The notes: a model not told the origin generated them from the sequence alone. A stretch of 64,000 nucleotides of DNA from AWTP1-13 sp963832445 (GCA_963832445.1 CAWHUM010000022.1:233779-297778), one strand, 5' to 3'. Shown: positions 36,422 through 46,436, numbered from the stretch's first letter. Made by a program: numbers and translations.

Positions 36422-37249
36422 TCAGTGCAGCAGGGCGATTTGGGGTCTGCCAGGAGACTCGATCTCCACGCGCCGCGATACCAAGGTCGCCTGGCCGACC
36501 AGAGTGGGAATGGTGATTTGATACGGGATCAGGACGTTGGCGCTGGGAATGGGACGCAGCGCAACTTCGATGGCGTCGGTGGTCGCCATGAACGAGCTCT
36601 CGGTGTCCACCTTGTGACCGGCGATCGGGTAGTACTTGACCCGGCAGACATGGGCGAACACGGGCTGACCGCTCGGCTGCTGCTCGCTCACCTTCATCTG
36701 CCCTTTGTAGCTCAACACCAGGTCGAAACGCTCTTTGCCATCGAAGATCGGCAAGCGGCGGTCGCAAGGATTGGGATTTGAATGGCGCGCCACGACCATG
36801 ATCGCCGTCAGAGGATCGAGAACGCCTCTCAGGTGCTGGTCACGCAGCGGCACGATACCAGGCTTCTTCTCCGCCGGAGGCGAATGCCGGACGTCGGTAA
36901 CGGCGCCATTGTCGAAGTCCATCTTGGTGGACCCGACCTTGCTGTTGGCGCGGAAGTCGAAAGCAAAGGCCGCAGGCTTCGGCACATGGTTGCTGATCAA
37001 GCCGAAGGCGCGCGTCTCACCGATCCAGGTAAAGGCGCCGAGCAGCAGAGAGAGCTGGGCGTTGCCCGTGACAGTGTAGCTCTGCTCTTCGGCCTGCGAC
37101 TGGAATTCGAAGGCGCCGACGTTGAAGCCGTTGAAGTTGATGTCGTAGACGGCGCGGACGTTGGCCGGCCAATCCCCGGCCCGACCGCTGGAAACGCCTG
37201 CAATTCCGGCCGCGAGTAGGCTGGAAAGGAACAGCAAAACGCGCATCAT
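36422..37249 (-). CDS. DUF3108 domain-containing exported protein
   Basis: A 275-residue protein with a signal peptide (about 1-24, VLLFLSSLLAAGIAGVSSGRAG) and a beta-rich DUF3108 domain: VRAVYDINFNGFNVGAFEF, YTVTGNAQLSLLLGAFTW, PLRDQHLRGVLDPLTAIMVV, PIFDGKERFDLVL. The domain is found in periplasmic proteins of unknown function. Two adjacent ATGs (37249, 37246) are possible starts. Convergent to none; rpmB is divergent 230 bp away. Confidence 0.85.
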   Translation of the reverse strand: MMRVLLFLSSLLAAGIAGVSSGRAGDWPANVRAVYDINFNGFNVGAFEFQSQAEEQSYTVTGNAQLSLLLGAFTWIGETRAFGLISNHVPKPAAFAFDFRANSKVGSTKMDFDNGAVTDVRHSPPAEKKPGIVPLRDQHLRGVLDPLTAIMVVARHSNPNPCDRRLPIFDGKERFDLVLSYKGQMKVSEQQPSGQPVFAHVCRVKYYPIAGHKVDTESSFMATTDAIEVALRPIPSANVLIPYQITIPTLVGQATLVSRRVEIESPGRPQIALLH

Positions 37250-37478
37250 GACGCAGCCTCTACACGTCCCCGCATCCCAACGCAAACAGCGCCCCTACTG
37301 TTCCACAGGCTAGCCGCTTTTGCGTCATTTCTGTGTCGGGAGCATAACCCGCAAGGAGTGAAGAACTCGGTAATGCGCGCGCCAGGCTGGCACAAGCCTT
37401 GACGCAGCGCACTTCTTGTATAGAACGGCGCGCGAGATAGAAATGCCACGCAAGCGTGCGCAAAAGGATACGCTTCCC

Positions 37479-37775
37479 ATGACCCGCCGATGCGAGCTGA
37501 CCGGCAAGGGCCCCATGTCGGGTCAAATTCGCAGCCATGCCGAGAACAAGACCAAACGCACGTTCCGGCCCAATCTGGTGGACGTGACGCTGATCAGCGA
37601 CGCCCTGCAGCGCAAGGTCCGGTTGCGGATCAGCGCGCATGCGCTCAAGACGGTAGAGCGTACCGGCGGGCTCGACGCCTTCTTGATTAAGGCCAAGGAC
37701 GACGCGCTGTCGGAGCGCTGCCTGCGGTTGAAGCGCGACATCAAGAAGGCCAACAGCGAGCAGGCCGCGGCCTGA
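37479..37775 (+). CDS. rpmB: 50S ribosomal protein L28
   Basis: A 98-residue L28: MTRRCELTGKGPMSGQIRSH, NKTKRTFRPNLVDVTL, ISAHALKTVERTGGLDAFL. The start at 37479 follows the family consensus; the open frame to 37443 gives a non-homologous MPRKRAQKD extension. L28 binds 23S rRNA near the exit region of the large subunit. Confidence 0.96.
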   Translation: MTRRCELTGKGPMSGQIRSHAENKTKRTFRPNLVDVTLISDALQRKVRLRISAHALKTVERTGGLDAFLIKAKDDALSERCLRLKRDIKKANSEQAAA

Positions 37776-37788
37776 CGGTTCGCCTCGC

Positions 37789-38277
37789 TCAGGGGCCTTC
37801 CAGGCTCAGGTCCATGCGCACTTCCGTGCGCTCGGCTCCCCACAGGTTCGTCACGCGGGTCTCGGTGACCTTGAAGCCTGCGCGCTCGTAGAGCGCGAGG
37901 GCCGTAGCCAGGTCTGAAAAGCTCCAGAGGAACACGCGCGCCATTCCTCGCTCGCGGCAATAGGCGAGCGCGGTTTCCAGCAGGCGGCGGCCGAGGCCCG
38001 TTCCGCGCGCCTCAGGCGCCAGCAGAAACCAGCGCAGCTGACCTTCCCCGTTCCCGGCATCGACAACGGCGATGGAGCCGACGACGCGGTTCTCCTGCTC
38101 GGCCACCCAGAGGCGCCCGGAGCCGGCCAGGACGAACTCGGCCAGCGGCTTGGCGACGTAGGGTTCGAAACTCGTGTCGAGACCGTACTCGCGCGCATAG
38201 TGGACGCCGTGCAGGTGCACGATCATGCCGAGGTCGCCAGGGCGCAACGTGTGGCGGATGTGGAACTCGTCGCTCAC
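37789..38277 (-). CDS. GNAT family N-acetyltransferase
   Basis: A 162-residue GNAT enzyme. The acetyl-CoA pyrophosphate loop is LLAPEARGTGLGRRLLETAL (Q/RxxGxG/A type), preceded by the beta4 strand GQLRWF and followed by LYERAGFKVTET, a GNAT motif B end. The substrate is unknown. Convergent with rpmB with 13 bp between stops. Confidence 0.9.
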   Translation of the reverse strand: MSDEFHIRHTLRPGDLGMIVHLHGVHYAREYGLDTSFEPYVAKPLAEFVLAGSGRLWVAEQENRVVGSIAVVDAGNGEGQLRWFLLAPEARGTGLGRRLLETALAYCRERGMARVFLWSFSDLATALALYERAGFKVTETRVTNLWGAERTEVRMDLSLEGP

Positions 38278-38300
38278 GTGCGGGCCGGAAGCACCAACGC

Positions 38301-39365
38301 CTACTCTGCAACGAGCGCGAACTGCAGAAAGATCGTGCGCTGCAGAAGGGAATTGAAGTTGTCGTCGGAAATCAGGGAGACGACCGTCTCGCCTTTGAGG
38401 CCGCGATGCACGGCCAAGCCTTCCATGTTGTCGATCTCATAGCTCGAGTCCGCTTCGAGCAGAACGCGCCCAGTCAGGCGTGCGCCGGGCACGATTTCCC
38501 CGGCGGCTAGTTGGCGGATGCGCATCTTCACGCCCGCGGTGAAGCGATAGTAGCGCTCGAGCACCAGCAGGCTGCCATCGGGCAGGCCTGCCGCATCCGT
38601 GATGTTGAAGCCGTCGATATCCTGCAGCTGAATGCGCTGCGGCTCGCCCTTCACCCAGATCCAACCGGTGTGATAGCCGCTGCCGCGCGTGAAACGCTCG
38701 GCGAATGCCACCACGGAGCCCTTGAAAGGGCCCGCCTGCAGGACGGCCAGCGCCTCGATGCCCTGGTTCGGCTGCATGCGGCTTGCCTCGGGCGGCAGCC
38801 GCAGGTGGCCGGTCAAGGCGCGCACCTCGCGGTCGCGGACCTCGAACCGGCCGATACGGTGGGCGCGCTCGAAGCCAATGAGCAGCGAGCCCCGCGCCAG
38901 CGTGCCTTCTACCAGCACGAGCGCCTCGGCGTCCTGCTCACGCTTGTTGCGCAACACGCGACCCCCGGGCCCGCGCAACGGCCCGATGCGCGCGCGCTCG
39001 AATTTGGCGGGGCGATTGCCATCGTAGACGAGGTTCGCCGCAAGCCACACGCCGACGTCGGAAACGGCCACCAGGCTGCGGCCGTCGGCGTCCATGGCCA
39101 GGCCGGACCAGCCGCCGAAGTGGCGCGATGGGGATGAGAGCACCAGGCCGCCGCGAAACTCGAGCGGCCCGAACCGCTTGAGATCCGGCCGGCCGCGCTG
39201 GAAGTGGGCAATCGGCCGCCCTTCGATCTCCACCTGCTCGACCGCCGCCGGCGCTTCGTGCTGCTCGTCCTCCGCGGCCGAGTAAGCGGGGAGGAGGAGG
39301 GCGGCGCTCAACGCAGCTGCAAGTCCGCCGAGAAGCCTGCGACGGTTGGGACTTCGTCGTGCCAC
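38301..39365 (-). CDS. esterase-like activity of phytase family protein
   Basis: A 354-residue exported protein with a twin-arginine-like start (MARRSPNRRRLLGGLAAALS). The phytase-like beta-propeller domain shows FGGWSGLAMDADGRSLVAVS, QGIEALAVL and DSSYEIDNMEGLAVHRG, all family landmarks. A periplasmic phosphoesterase role is predicted for this family but not shown here. It lies between GNAT and cobT on the same strand. Confidence 0.82.
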   Translation of the reverse strand: MARRSPNRRRLLGGLAAALSAALLLPAYSAAEDEQHEAPAAVEQVEIEGRPIAHFQRGRPDLKRFGPLEFRGGLVLSSPSRHFGGWSGLAMDADGRSLVAVSDVGVWLAANLVYDGNRPAKFERARIGPLRGPGGRVLRNKREQDAEALVLVEGTLARGSLLIGFERAHRIGRFEVRDREVRALTGHLRLPPEASRMQPNQGIEALAVLQAGPFKGSVVAFAERFTRGSGYHTGWIWVKGEPQRIQLQDIDGFNITDAAGLPDGSLLVLERYYRFTAGVKMRIRQLAAGEIVPGARLTGRVLLEADSSYEIDNMEGLAVHRGLKGETVVSLISDDNFNSLLQRTIFLQFALVAE

Positions 39366-39416
39366 CCAGCAAGGCCCGCGATGCCCGGGCGGCCCACCAT
39401 GGCCTGCAGGGCAGCA

Positions 39417-41304
39417 TCAATGCAGCTTTCTGCGCGGAATATTGGCGGGACGCTGCGGCAAGGGGCCGGGTCCCGCCTCCTCGAACAGCTCGACGAGCTT
39501 GTCGGTCATTGCGCCAGCCAGCTCGCTCGGGTCGGTGATGGTGACCGCGCGGCGATAGTAGCGCGTCACGTCGTGGCCGATGCCGATGGCGATCAGCTCG
39601 ACCGGCGAGCGCGTCTCGATCTCCTCGATCACCTGCCGCAGGTGCTGCTCGAGGTAGCTGCCGGTGTTGACGGACAGGGTGGAATCGTCGACCGGCGCGC
39701 CGTCCGAGATCATCATCAGGATGCGCCGGCGCTCGGGTCTGGCCAGCAGCCGCCGGTGGGCCCAGGCCAATGCCTCGCCGTCGATGTTCTCTTTCAGCAG
39801 GCCTTCGCGCATCATCAGGGCGAGCGAGCGCTTGGCGCGGCGCCAGGGTGCCTCCGCGGACTTGTAGACGATGTGGCGCAGGTCGTTGAGGCGTCCCGGG
39901 TTCGGCGGCTTGCCGGCTGCGAGCCAGGCCTCGCGCGCCTGACCGCCCTTCCAGGCTTTGGTGGTGAAGCCCAGGATCTCCACCTTCACCCCGCAGCGCT
40001 CGAGCGTGCGCGCCAGCAGGTCGGCGCAGCACGCCGCCACCATGATCGGCCGCCCGCGCATGCTGCCCGAGTTGTCGAGCAGCAGCGTGACCACCGTGTC
40101 GCGGAAAGTAGCGTCGCGCTCGTGCTTGAAGGAGAGCGCGTGCAGGGGATCGATTACGACGCGGGTAAGGCGGGCCGCGTCGAGGATACCCTCTTCGAGG
40201 TCGAAATCCCAGGCGCGGTTCTGCTGCGCCATCAGCTTGCGCTGCAGCTTGTTGGCGAGCCGACCGACCGCGCTTTGCAGGTGGCGCAATTCCTTGTCGA
40301 GGAACGACCTCAGCCGCTCCAGCTCGTCGGGGGTGGAAAGATTCTCGGCCGCGATCTCCTCGTCGTGATTGCGGCTGAACACCTTGTAGCCGAACGCCTC
40401 GGGGTTATCGAGCACGTTGAAGTTGGGACGCCACGGCTCGCGCGCGTCCGCCATCTCCTCGCTGTCGGAGTCGGCATCGAACTGGTCGGCGTCGGCGTCT
40501 TGGGCCGAGTTCGACGGGCTCGCCCTCCTCGCCTTCGCCGCGCTGGTCTTCGCTTGCCTGGTCCTCGGCGTCCTGGCCTTGCTGCTGGTCTTGGGCCTGC
40601 TGCTCGCCGCCCTCGGACTGCTCCTGCTCCTCGTCGCCTTCCTCGCGCTCGCCTTCCGACATGTCTTCGGCGAGATCGAGGGTTTTCAGCATGTCGCGCA
40701 GCACCCGCCCGAACGAGGCCTGGTCGTCGGCGACCTTGCCGAGCCGCGACAGGGTGCGGCCGGCGCGCTCCTCGATCCACGGCCGCCATAGGTCGACCAT
40801 GGCCTTGGCCGTTTCCGGCGGGGCGGCGCCCGTCAGCTGCTCGCGCACGATCAGCGAGAGGGCGTCCTCCAGCGGTGCGTCGCCGCGCTCGGTGATCTCG
40901 GCGTAGCGCCCGTGACCGTACTGGTCCTCGACGCGGGCGGCGAGGTTGGCCGCCATGCCCGGCATGCGATTGGCGCCGAGCGCCTCGATGCGGGCGCGCT
41001 CGACAGCCTCGAACACCGCGCGCGCGGGCCCGGCTTTTGGCGCGAGGCGGGCGTGCAGCTTGACGTCGTGACAGGCCGCGGTCAGCGCCAGGCAGTCGGC
41101 CCAGCCGCGGATGACGGCAATCTCCCGACGCGAGGGCACGCGCGACGGCTCGGGCAGCTGCACCGACTTGCCGTCGAGCTCCGGCTTGCCGGGCGCATAG
41201 CTGACCTGGATCTCGTGATCGCCGGCGACGGCGCGCACAGCGAGCCCCAGCACGCGCTTGAAGGGCTCGGCCGGCGCCTCCTTGCGGGTGGGGCCAGACG
41301 TCAT
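39417..41304 (-). CDS. cobT: cobaltochelatase subunit CobT, one frameshift
   Basis: About 628 residues. The N-terminal half (FKRVLGLAVRAVAGDHEIQVSY onward) and an acidic Asp/Glu/Gln-rich linker (GEREEGDEEQEQSEGGEQQA) are read in one frame. The C-terminal VWA domain (MADAREPWRPNFNVLDNPEA, LLLDNSGSMRGRPI as MIDAS motif) is in the next. One extra G near 40509 (GAACTCGGCCCAAG read as GAACTCGCCCAAG) restores AQDADADQFDADSDSEE across the junction, so an error is likely. CobT with CobS and CobN inserts cobalt in the aerobic cobalamin pathway; cobN is not in the window. It begins 9 bp after cobS ends. Confidence 0.93.
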
Positions 41305-41312
41305 TTTCTACC

Positions 41313-42305
41313 TCAGCTGAGCGCCACGTTGGCGGCGCTCTCGGGGAGCTCCTCGCCGAAGCAGCGCTGATAGAACTCGGCCACCAGCGGCCGTTCCAGC
41401 TCGTCGCACTTGTTGAGGAACGTCATGCGGAAGGCGAAGCCGAGGTCGTTGAAGATCTCGGCGTTCTCCGCCCAGGTGAGCACCGTGCGCGGGCTCATCA
41501 CGGTGGAGAGATCGCCGTTGATGAAAGCCTGGCGCGTGAGATCGGCGACGCGCACCATGTTGGAGACGATCTTGCGCTTGGCCTCGCTCTTGCCGAAGCT
41601 TTTCGCTTTGGCGAGGACGATGCGCGTCTCCTCGTCGTGCGGCAGGTAGTTGAGCGTTGCCACGATCGACCAGCGGTCCATCTGCCCTTGGTTCAGCTGT
41701 TGAGTGCCGTGGTAGAGGCCGGAGGTGTCGCCGAGGCCGATGGTGTTGGTGGTCGCGAACAGGCGGAACGCGGGATGCGGCCGGATGACCTTGGACTGGT
41801 CGAGCAAGGTCAGCCTGCCGGACTGCTCCAGCACGCGCTGGATCACGAACATCACGTCGGGCCGCCCGGCATCGTACTCGTCGAAGCACAGCGCGGTGTT
41901 GGACTGCAGGCAGTAGGGCAGCATGCCTTCGCGGAACTCTGTGACCTGCTTGCCGTCCTTCAAGACGATGGCGTCCTTGCCGATGAGGTCGATGCGGCTG
42001 ACGTGGCTGTCGAGGTTGATGCGGATGCACGGCCAGTTCAGGCGGGCAGCCACCTGCTCGACGTGGGTCGATTTGCCGGTGCCGTGGTAGCCCTGGATCA
42101 TGACGCGGCGGTTGAACTTGAAGCCGGCCAGGATCGCCAGGGTCACCTCCCGATTGAAGACGTAGTCGGGGTCGACGTCGGGCACGTGGTCGGTCGGCTT
42201 GGAGTAGGCCGGCGCCTCCAGGTCGGTGTCGATACCGAACAGCTGGCGAACGGACACCTTCATGTCCGGCAGGCCGGGAACCCCGGCTTGAGCTTGGGCT
42301 GGCAT
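41313..42305 (-). CDS. cobS: cobaltochelatase subunit CobS
   Basis: A 330-residue MoxR-like AAA+ protein. DMKVSVRQLFGID opens the family consensus; Walker A is GYHGTGKSTHVEQVAARLNW, Walker B is NTALCFDEYDAGRPDVMF, and the sensor region is FATTNTIGLGDTSGLYHGTQ. It forms the ATPase ring with CobT that drives CobN. ATG 42305 agrees with homologues. Same-strand cluster J-domain, cobS, cobT is standard for the order. Confidence 0.96.
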   Translation of the reverse strand: MPAQAQAGVPGLPDMKVSVRQLFGIDTDLEAPAYSKPTDHVPDVDPDYVFNREVTLAILAGFKFNRRVMIQGYHGTGKSTHVEQVAARLNWPCIRINLDSHVSRIDLIGKDAIVLKDGKQVTEFREGMLPYCLQSNTALCFDEYDAGRPDVMFVIQRVLEQSGRLTLLDQSKVIRPHPAFRLFATTNTIGLGDTSGLYHGTQQLNQGQMDRWSIVATLNYLPHDEETRIVLAKAKSFGKSEAKRKIVSNMVRVADLTRQAFINGDLSTVMSPRTVLTWAENAEIFNDLGFAFRMTFLNKCDELERPLVAEFYQRCFGEELPESAANVALS

Positions 42306-42398
42306 AGCGCTTCGTTTCCGGGTGTTTGGTCCAGGTGCCGGCAAGATGCTCTGCACCGGATCGGCCAAAGCGTGGGTGGTTTCCGTTAGTTGCCGGCC

Positions 42399-42983
42399 TC
42401 AGACGAGGCCAGCTTGCTTCAGATAATTATAAGCTTGGATGATTTCGCGCAACTTGTTCTCGGAGCGCTTGTCGCCGCCGTTTGCGTCGGGGTGGTGCAG
42501 CTTCACCAGCTCCTTGAATCGGGCCTTTATGCGCACCCGGTCGGCGCCCTCCGCCAAGTCCAGGGTCTCCAGCGATTTGCGCTCCAGCGGCTTCAGGCGC
42601 CGGGCGGGTCCGTCTGGACGGCGGTCACGATGGGAGAAGAACGCATGCGGGTCCTCGAAGCCCCGGCCGAGGCCATCCCGGTAGCCGCGCCTGCCCAGAT
42701 CCGTTCTCCAGGTCGGGCGGTGACCGATAACCGCATCCTTTTGGAATGCTTCTACGTCTGCGTTGCTCCAGCCCTCGAAGTAATTGTAGGAGGCGTTGAA
42801 CTGCCGGACGTGGTCCAAACAGAAGAGATAGTACTGGCCCTCGCGCCCACGCCCCATCGGAGCGCGGTGCTGGCCGGCAGCCTGACAGCCTTTCCATTGG
42901 CAAGCGGGTTCCCCCGTCCGCGCTGGTTGCGCGTCCGCGGGTTTGGCCCGGATCGAGTCGAAGTACTTTGAATCGAGCTTCAT
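42399..42983 (-). CDS. J domain-containing protein
   Basis: A 194-residue protein whose last 65 residues form a J domain: LKPLERKSLETLDLAEGADR, VRIKARFKELVKLHHPDANG with the HPD tripeptide, RSENKLREIIQAYNYLKQAG. The first 120 residues (CQWKGCQAAGQHRAP, YYLFCLDHVRQFNASYNYF) hold four cysteine/histidine positions that may bind zinc. It should stimulate DnaK on specific clients. Divergent from bolA, 124 bp apart. Confidence 0.9.
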   Translation of the reverse strand: MKLDSKYFDSIRAKPADAQPARTGEPACQWKGCQAAGQHRAPMGRGREGQYYLFCLDHVRQFNASYNYFEGWSNADVEAFQKDAVIGHRPTWRTDLGRRGYRDGLGRGFEDPHAFFSHRDRRPDGPARRLKPLERKSLETLDLAEGADRVRIKARFKELVKLHHPDANGGDKRSENKLREIIQAYNYLKQAGLV

Positions 42984-43107
42984 TGCATTCCAAGTATGGG
43001 CGCAAGCGGTGCCGCGCACAAGGCGGTGGCACGTGTGATCCTGCGCGCCGTTGCGCGTCTGCTATAACCGCTGTGAGCTTGACACGCCGGCACTGAGAGG
43101 TCTGTTA

Positions 43108-43383
43108 ATGTCGGTCGAGACGACGATGCGCGAGAAGCTGACGCGGGCGCTGCAACCGGCGCGCCTCGACATCGTCAACGAGTTCCATCTCCACGCCGGC
43201 CATCGCAACTCGCCCGGCACCGGCGAAAGCCATTTTCGCGTCCTTGTCGTGTCGGCAGCGTTCAAGGGCAAGTCGCGCATCGATCGCCACCGCCTGGTCA
43301 ACGAGATTCTTGCGACGGAGCTCAAAGGCTCGGTCCACGCGCTCGCCATCAAGGCCTACGCGCCCGACGAGATAGTCGGCTGA
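43108..43383 (+). CDS. bolA: BolA family protein
   Basis: A 91-residue BolA: MREKLTRALQPARLDIVNEF, HLHAGHRNSPGTGESHFRV (the GESHF core and flanking His), SRIDRHRLVNEILATELKG, VHALAIKAYAPDE. BolA proteins pair with monothiol glutaredoxins around a [2Fe-2S] cluster and modulate iron and stress responses. ATG 43108 has GAGAGG upstream. Confidence 0.94.
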   Translation: MSVETTMREKLTRALQPARLDIVNEFHLHAGHRNSPGTGESHFRVLVVSAAFKGKSRIDRHRLVNEILATELKGSVHALAIKAYAPDEIVG

Positions 43384-43466
43384 GCCGAGGGGTCGGCCGG
43401 GTCCCAATTGTCAGCGTCTGCCTGATTGTTGTATCTTTGCGGCGGATATTCGAGCGGAGGCATACT

Positions 43467-44954
43467 ATGGCCCGAGCTGTTGCTGCAATTTTCCTAGTTC
43501 TTTTTCTCTTGCCCGTGCAGGCGAGCGCCCAGCAGCGCGTCGCACTTGTGATCGGCAACGCCGCCTACCAGCATACGTCGCCGCTCCGCAATCCCAAGAA
43601 CGATGCGGTCGACATGGCCGCGGCGCTGAAGAAGCACGGCTTCCGGGTGCTCGAGGGCTTCGACCTCGACAAGCCCGGCATGGAGCGCAAGATCCGAGAC
43701 TTCGCCACCGCGCTGGCTGCTACACCCGATGTCGCCCTGTTCTTCTATGCGGGTCACGGCCTGCAGATCTCCGGACAAAACTATCTCGTTCCTATAGATG
43801 CCCAGCTGGAGGCGGCATCAGCGATCGATTTCGAGCTCATTCGCCTCGAGCTCGTGCATCGCACCATGGAACGAGAGGCCCGCACCAACATCCTGTTCAT
43901 CGACGCGTGTCGCAACAACCCGTTGGCCCGCAACCTTGCCCGATCGATGGGCACCCGCTCCGCCGAGATCGGGAGCGGTCTCGCACTGGTCGAGGCTGGC
44001 GCGGGCACGCTGATCAGCTTCTCGACCCAGCCGGGCAACGTCGCACTCGACGGCAGCGGGCGGAACTCGCCTTTCGCAACCGCGCTGATCAAGCACGCGG
44101 CCAGCTCCAAAGACGACCTGGGCGCAATCCTGATCGAAGTCCGCAACGACGTAATGAAAGTTACGAAGAACAAGCAGGTGCCCTGGGAGCACTCGGCGCT
44201 CAGGGGGCGGTTCTATTTCAATGTCGTGGTCAATACGGCGCCGCTGACGAGCGAAGCGGAGAGGGCATGGGACAGGACCAAGGACATTGCGAGCGTCCCC
44301 GCTCTCGAAGCCTTCATAAAACGGTACGGCGATACTTACTATGGCGACCTGGCCAAAGTGCGGGTGGCCGAGCTCAAGGACGCCGCGGCAGCGAAGAAGA
44401 AGGCTGACGAGGAGGGGCGTGCCAAGGCTGAGGACAAGCGCACAGCCCTGCTGCGTCAGGAGGAGGAGGCCAAGCGGGCGCAGCTCTTTACGGAGGAGCA
44501 TGCAAAGAAAGCGCGATCGGTGGGGGAGAAATATCAATTGACCCTGCCGCCATGGTTCCAGATTGAGGTTCCTGAAAGCGATGTGCCCGCATCGGTGCGC
44601 CGTTTCGTGGGGATCTGGGTGGACGAAGGTGCTGCCGACTGCAAGGGCCGGAGCAACATGCTGATCGTCACGCGCGTCAACAAGGACGGCCGAGCGGCCG
44701 GCTACTTCATGTACGGGCCATCAGGTCCCAAGTCCTTCGAGCAGGGCCCAAGCGGATTCTTTCCTGTGATCGGAACAATAGCAGACGATACATTGACCCA
44801 TACTAGTCCCGGTGGGAGTCACACCTACAAGTACACGGCAATGGATTTGAGCCGCTTGGCCTTTCGCTATTCAAATGCCAAGGGCCAAACCGCATCGTTC
44901 GTCTTCACTCCGGTATGGACACTGGTCGAAGCTGAGCGCGCGGCAAAACGCTAG
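43467..44954 (+). CDS. secreted caspase-family (C14) peptidase with coiled coil and beta-rich C-terminus
   Basis: A 495-residue protein. A signal peptide (1-23, cleavage after PVQASAQ) is followed by a caspase-like domain (about 24-260): RVALVIGNAAYQ, LRNPKNDAVDMAAALKKHGF, catalytic His in LFFYAGHGLQISGQNYLVP, and catalytic Cys in NILFIDACRNNPL. Then come a SEAERAWDRTKD helix region, a Lys/Ala/Glu coiled coil (about 305-355) and a beta-rich C-terminal domain of about 125 residues (RRFVGIWVDEGAADCKGRS onward). Orthocaspase-type enzymes cut after basic residues; the exported location is unusual but common in this order. ATG 43467 has GGAGG upstream. Confidence 0.88.
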   Translation: MARAVAAIFLVLFLLPVQASAQQRVALVIGNAAYQHTSPLRNPKNDAVDMAAALKKHGFRVLEGFDLDKPGMERKIRDFATALAATPDVALFFYAGHGLQISGQNYLVPIDAQLEAASAIDFELIRLELVHRTMEREARTNILFIDACRNNPLARNLARSMGTRSAEIGSGLALVEAGAGTLISFSTQPGNVALDGSGRNSPFATALIKHAASSKDDLGAILIEVRNDVMKVTKNKQVPWEHSALRGRFYFNVVVNTAPLTSEAERAWDRTKDIASVPALEAFIKRYGDTYYGDLAKVRVAELKDAAAAKKKADEEGRAKAEDKRTALLRQEEEAKRAQLFTEEHAKKARSVGEKYQLTLPPWFQIEVPESDVPASVRRFVGIWVDEGAADCKGRSNMLIVTRVNKDGRAAGYFMYGPSGPKSFEQGPSGFFPVIGTIADDTLTHTSPGGSHTYKYTAMDLSRLAFRYSNAKGQTASFVFTPVWTLVEAERAAKR

Positions 44955-44979
44955 TATCGGCATGTGAGGGCCGCGGACC

Positions 44980-46296
44980 TCAGCCCACCTTGGCCGCGTC
45001 GCCGGCGGATGCCGGCCGCGCACGCTTGGTGGCGGCGAGCGGCTTGATGCGCAGTGCGGTGAGCTTGTTGCGGCTCTTGCGCAAAATCTCGAAGCGATAG
45101 CCGTAGAAGGTGAACACCTGCCCAGGCTCGGGGATGGTCTGCGCCTCGTGAATAACCAGGCCCGCGAGGGTAGTAGCGCCCTCGTCGGGAAGGTCCCAAT
45201 CCAGATGGCGATTGAGGTCGCGGACGGCGATGGCACCGTCGACGTTGACCGAACCGTCCTCCTGCAGGCGGATGGCGGTGTCCTGGACGTCGTGCTCGTC
45301 GGTGATCTGGCCGACGATCTCCTCGAGGATGTCCTCGAGCGTGATGAGGCCCTGCACCTCGCCGTACTCGTCGACGACCATCGCCAGCTGCGCCTTGCGC
45401 TTCAGAAACTCGCTGAGCTGGTCGGCGACGGTCGTGGTGTCCGGCACAAACCAGGGCTGGGCGGCGAGGCTTGCCACTTGCAGCTTGGCCACGTCCCAGT
45501 CGATGCGTGCGAGCGCCAGCAGCAGGTCTTTGGTGTGCAGCAGGCCGATGATGTTCTCGGGCTCGTCCTTCCACAAGGGCATTCGCGTATGTGGGCTCTT
45601 CAGCACCTCGTCGACGACCTTCTGGGGCGGGTCGTCGACATTGATGGTCTGCATCTTGGTGCGGTGAGCCATGATGTCCTGCACCTGCAGGCTTCTGAGG
45701 TCGAGCACGCCACCCAGCATCGCAGCGTCGCGCTTGGCGAACGCGCCGCCTATGGTCTTGAGGTCGATGGCGCCGCGGATCTCCTCGTGCGCCTCGAGGA
45801 TGTTGGCCGCATCGTCGCGACGGGTGGGGGTGAGCTTGAGGATCTGGCGGACGGTGAACTGAATGGCCATCGTGAACGGATTGAGGACCGCAATGGTGGC
45901 GCGCATGAACGGGGCGACGAAGAGCGCCACCCGATCCGCAAAGGCGAAAGCATAGGTCTTGGGCAGCACGGCGGAGAAGATGACGATCAGGAGGGTCATG
46001 ATCACCGTTGCGTAGGCAACGCCGGCCGGGCCGATCAACAGCACCGCAAGGCCGGAAGCGAGCGACGCGGCCAGAATGTCGACCAAGGTATTGCCGAGCA
46101 GCACCGCGCCGATCAGCTGCTCTGGTCGACGAAGGAGCCGGTTGACCAGGACTGCCTTGCTGTTGCCTTCCTGCTCGAGCGCGTGCATGCGGGCCCGCGA
46201 CACGCCCGTCAGGGCCGTCTCGCTCAGGTTGAAGAACGCCGACAGGAGGAGCAGCAACAGGATGGCTGCGAGAATGAGGCCGACTTCGAGCGACAT
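44980..46296 (-). CDS. CNNM/CorB-type transporter, hemolysin family protein
   Basis: A 438-residue protein. The DUF21/CNNM membrane domain (about 1-190) has four helices and the ETALTGVSRARMHALEQEG signature. Two CBS domains follow (about 210-330: VQDIMAHRTKMQTINVDDPP, LAMVVDEYGEVQGLITLEDI) and a C-terminal CorC_HlyC domain (SVNVDGAIAVRDLNRHLDWD). Homologues export magnesium or sense nucleotides; the old name hemolysin is misleading. Starts at ATG 46296. Confidence 0.92.
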   Translation of the reverse strand: MSLEVGLILAAILLLLLLSAFFNLSETALTGVSRARMHALEQEGNSKAVLVNRLLRRPEQLIGAVLLGNTLVDILAASLASGLAVLLIGPAGVAYATVIMTLLIVIFSAVLPKTYAFAFADRVALFVAPFMRATIAVLNPFTMAIQFTVRQILKLTPTRRDDAANILEAHEEIRGAIDLKTIGGAFAKRDAAMLGGVLDLRSLQVQDIMAHRTKMQTINVDDPPQKVVDEVLKSPHTRMPLWKDEPENIIGLLHTKDLLLALARIDWDVAKLQVASLAAQPWFVPDTTTVADQLSEFLKRKAQLAMVVDEYGEVQGLITLEDILEEIVGQITDEHDVQDTAIRLQEDGSVNVDGAIAVRDLNRHLDWDLPDEGATTLAGLVIHEAQTIPEPGQVFTFYGYRFEILRKSRNKLTALRIKPLAATKRARPASAGDAAKVG

Positions 46297-46411
46297 GGGA
46301 GTTCCGGGGGTCCGTTGCAGGCTGGCAGAGGTGACGCAGGACGGGGCGGCGCCGCCGAGCCGCCCCCGCATTGGTAATATAGTCGAGTTTGCTCAGGCTT
46401 AAGCACGTGTC

Positions 46412-46436
46412 GGCGCAGCAACCTAAAGGCTGCGCC
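46412..46436 (-). terminator. hairpin after aroB
   Basis: GGCGCAGC and GCTGCGCC form an 8-bp stem around a 9-base loop directly after the aroB stop. There is no clear T tract, so it may be a weak terminator or an RNA-stabilising hairpin. Confidence 0.4.
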
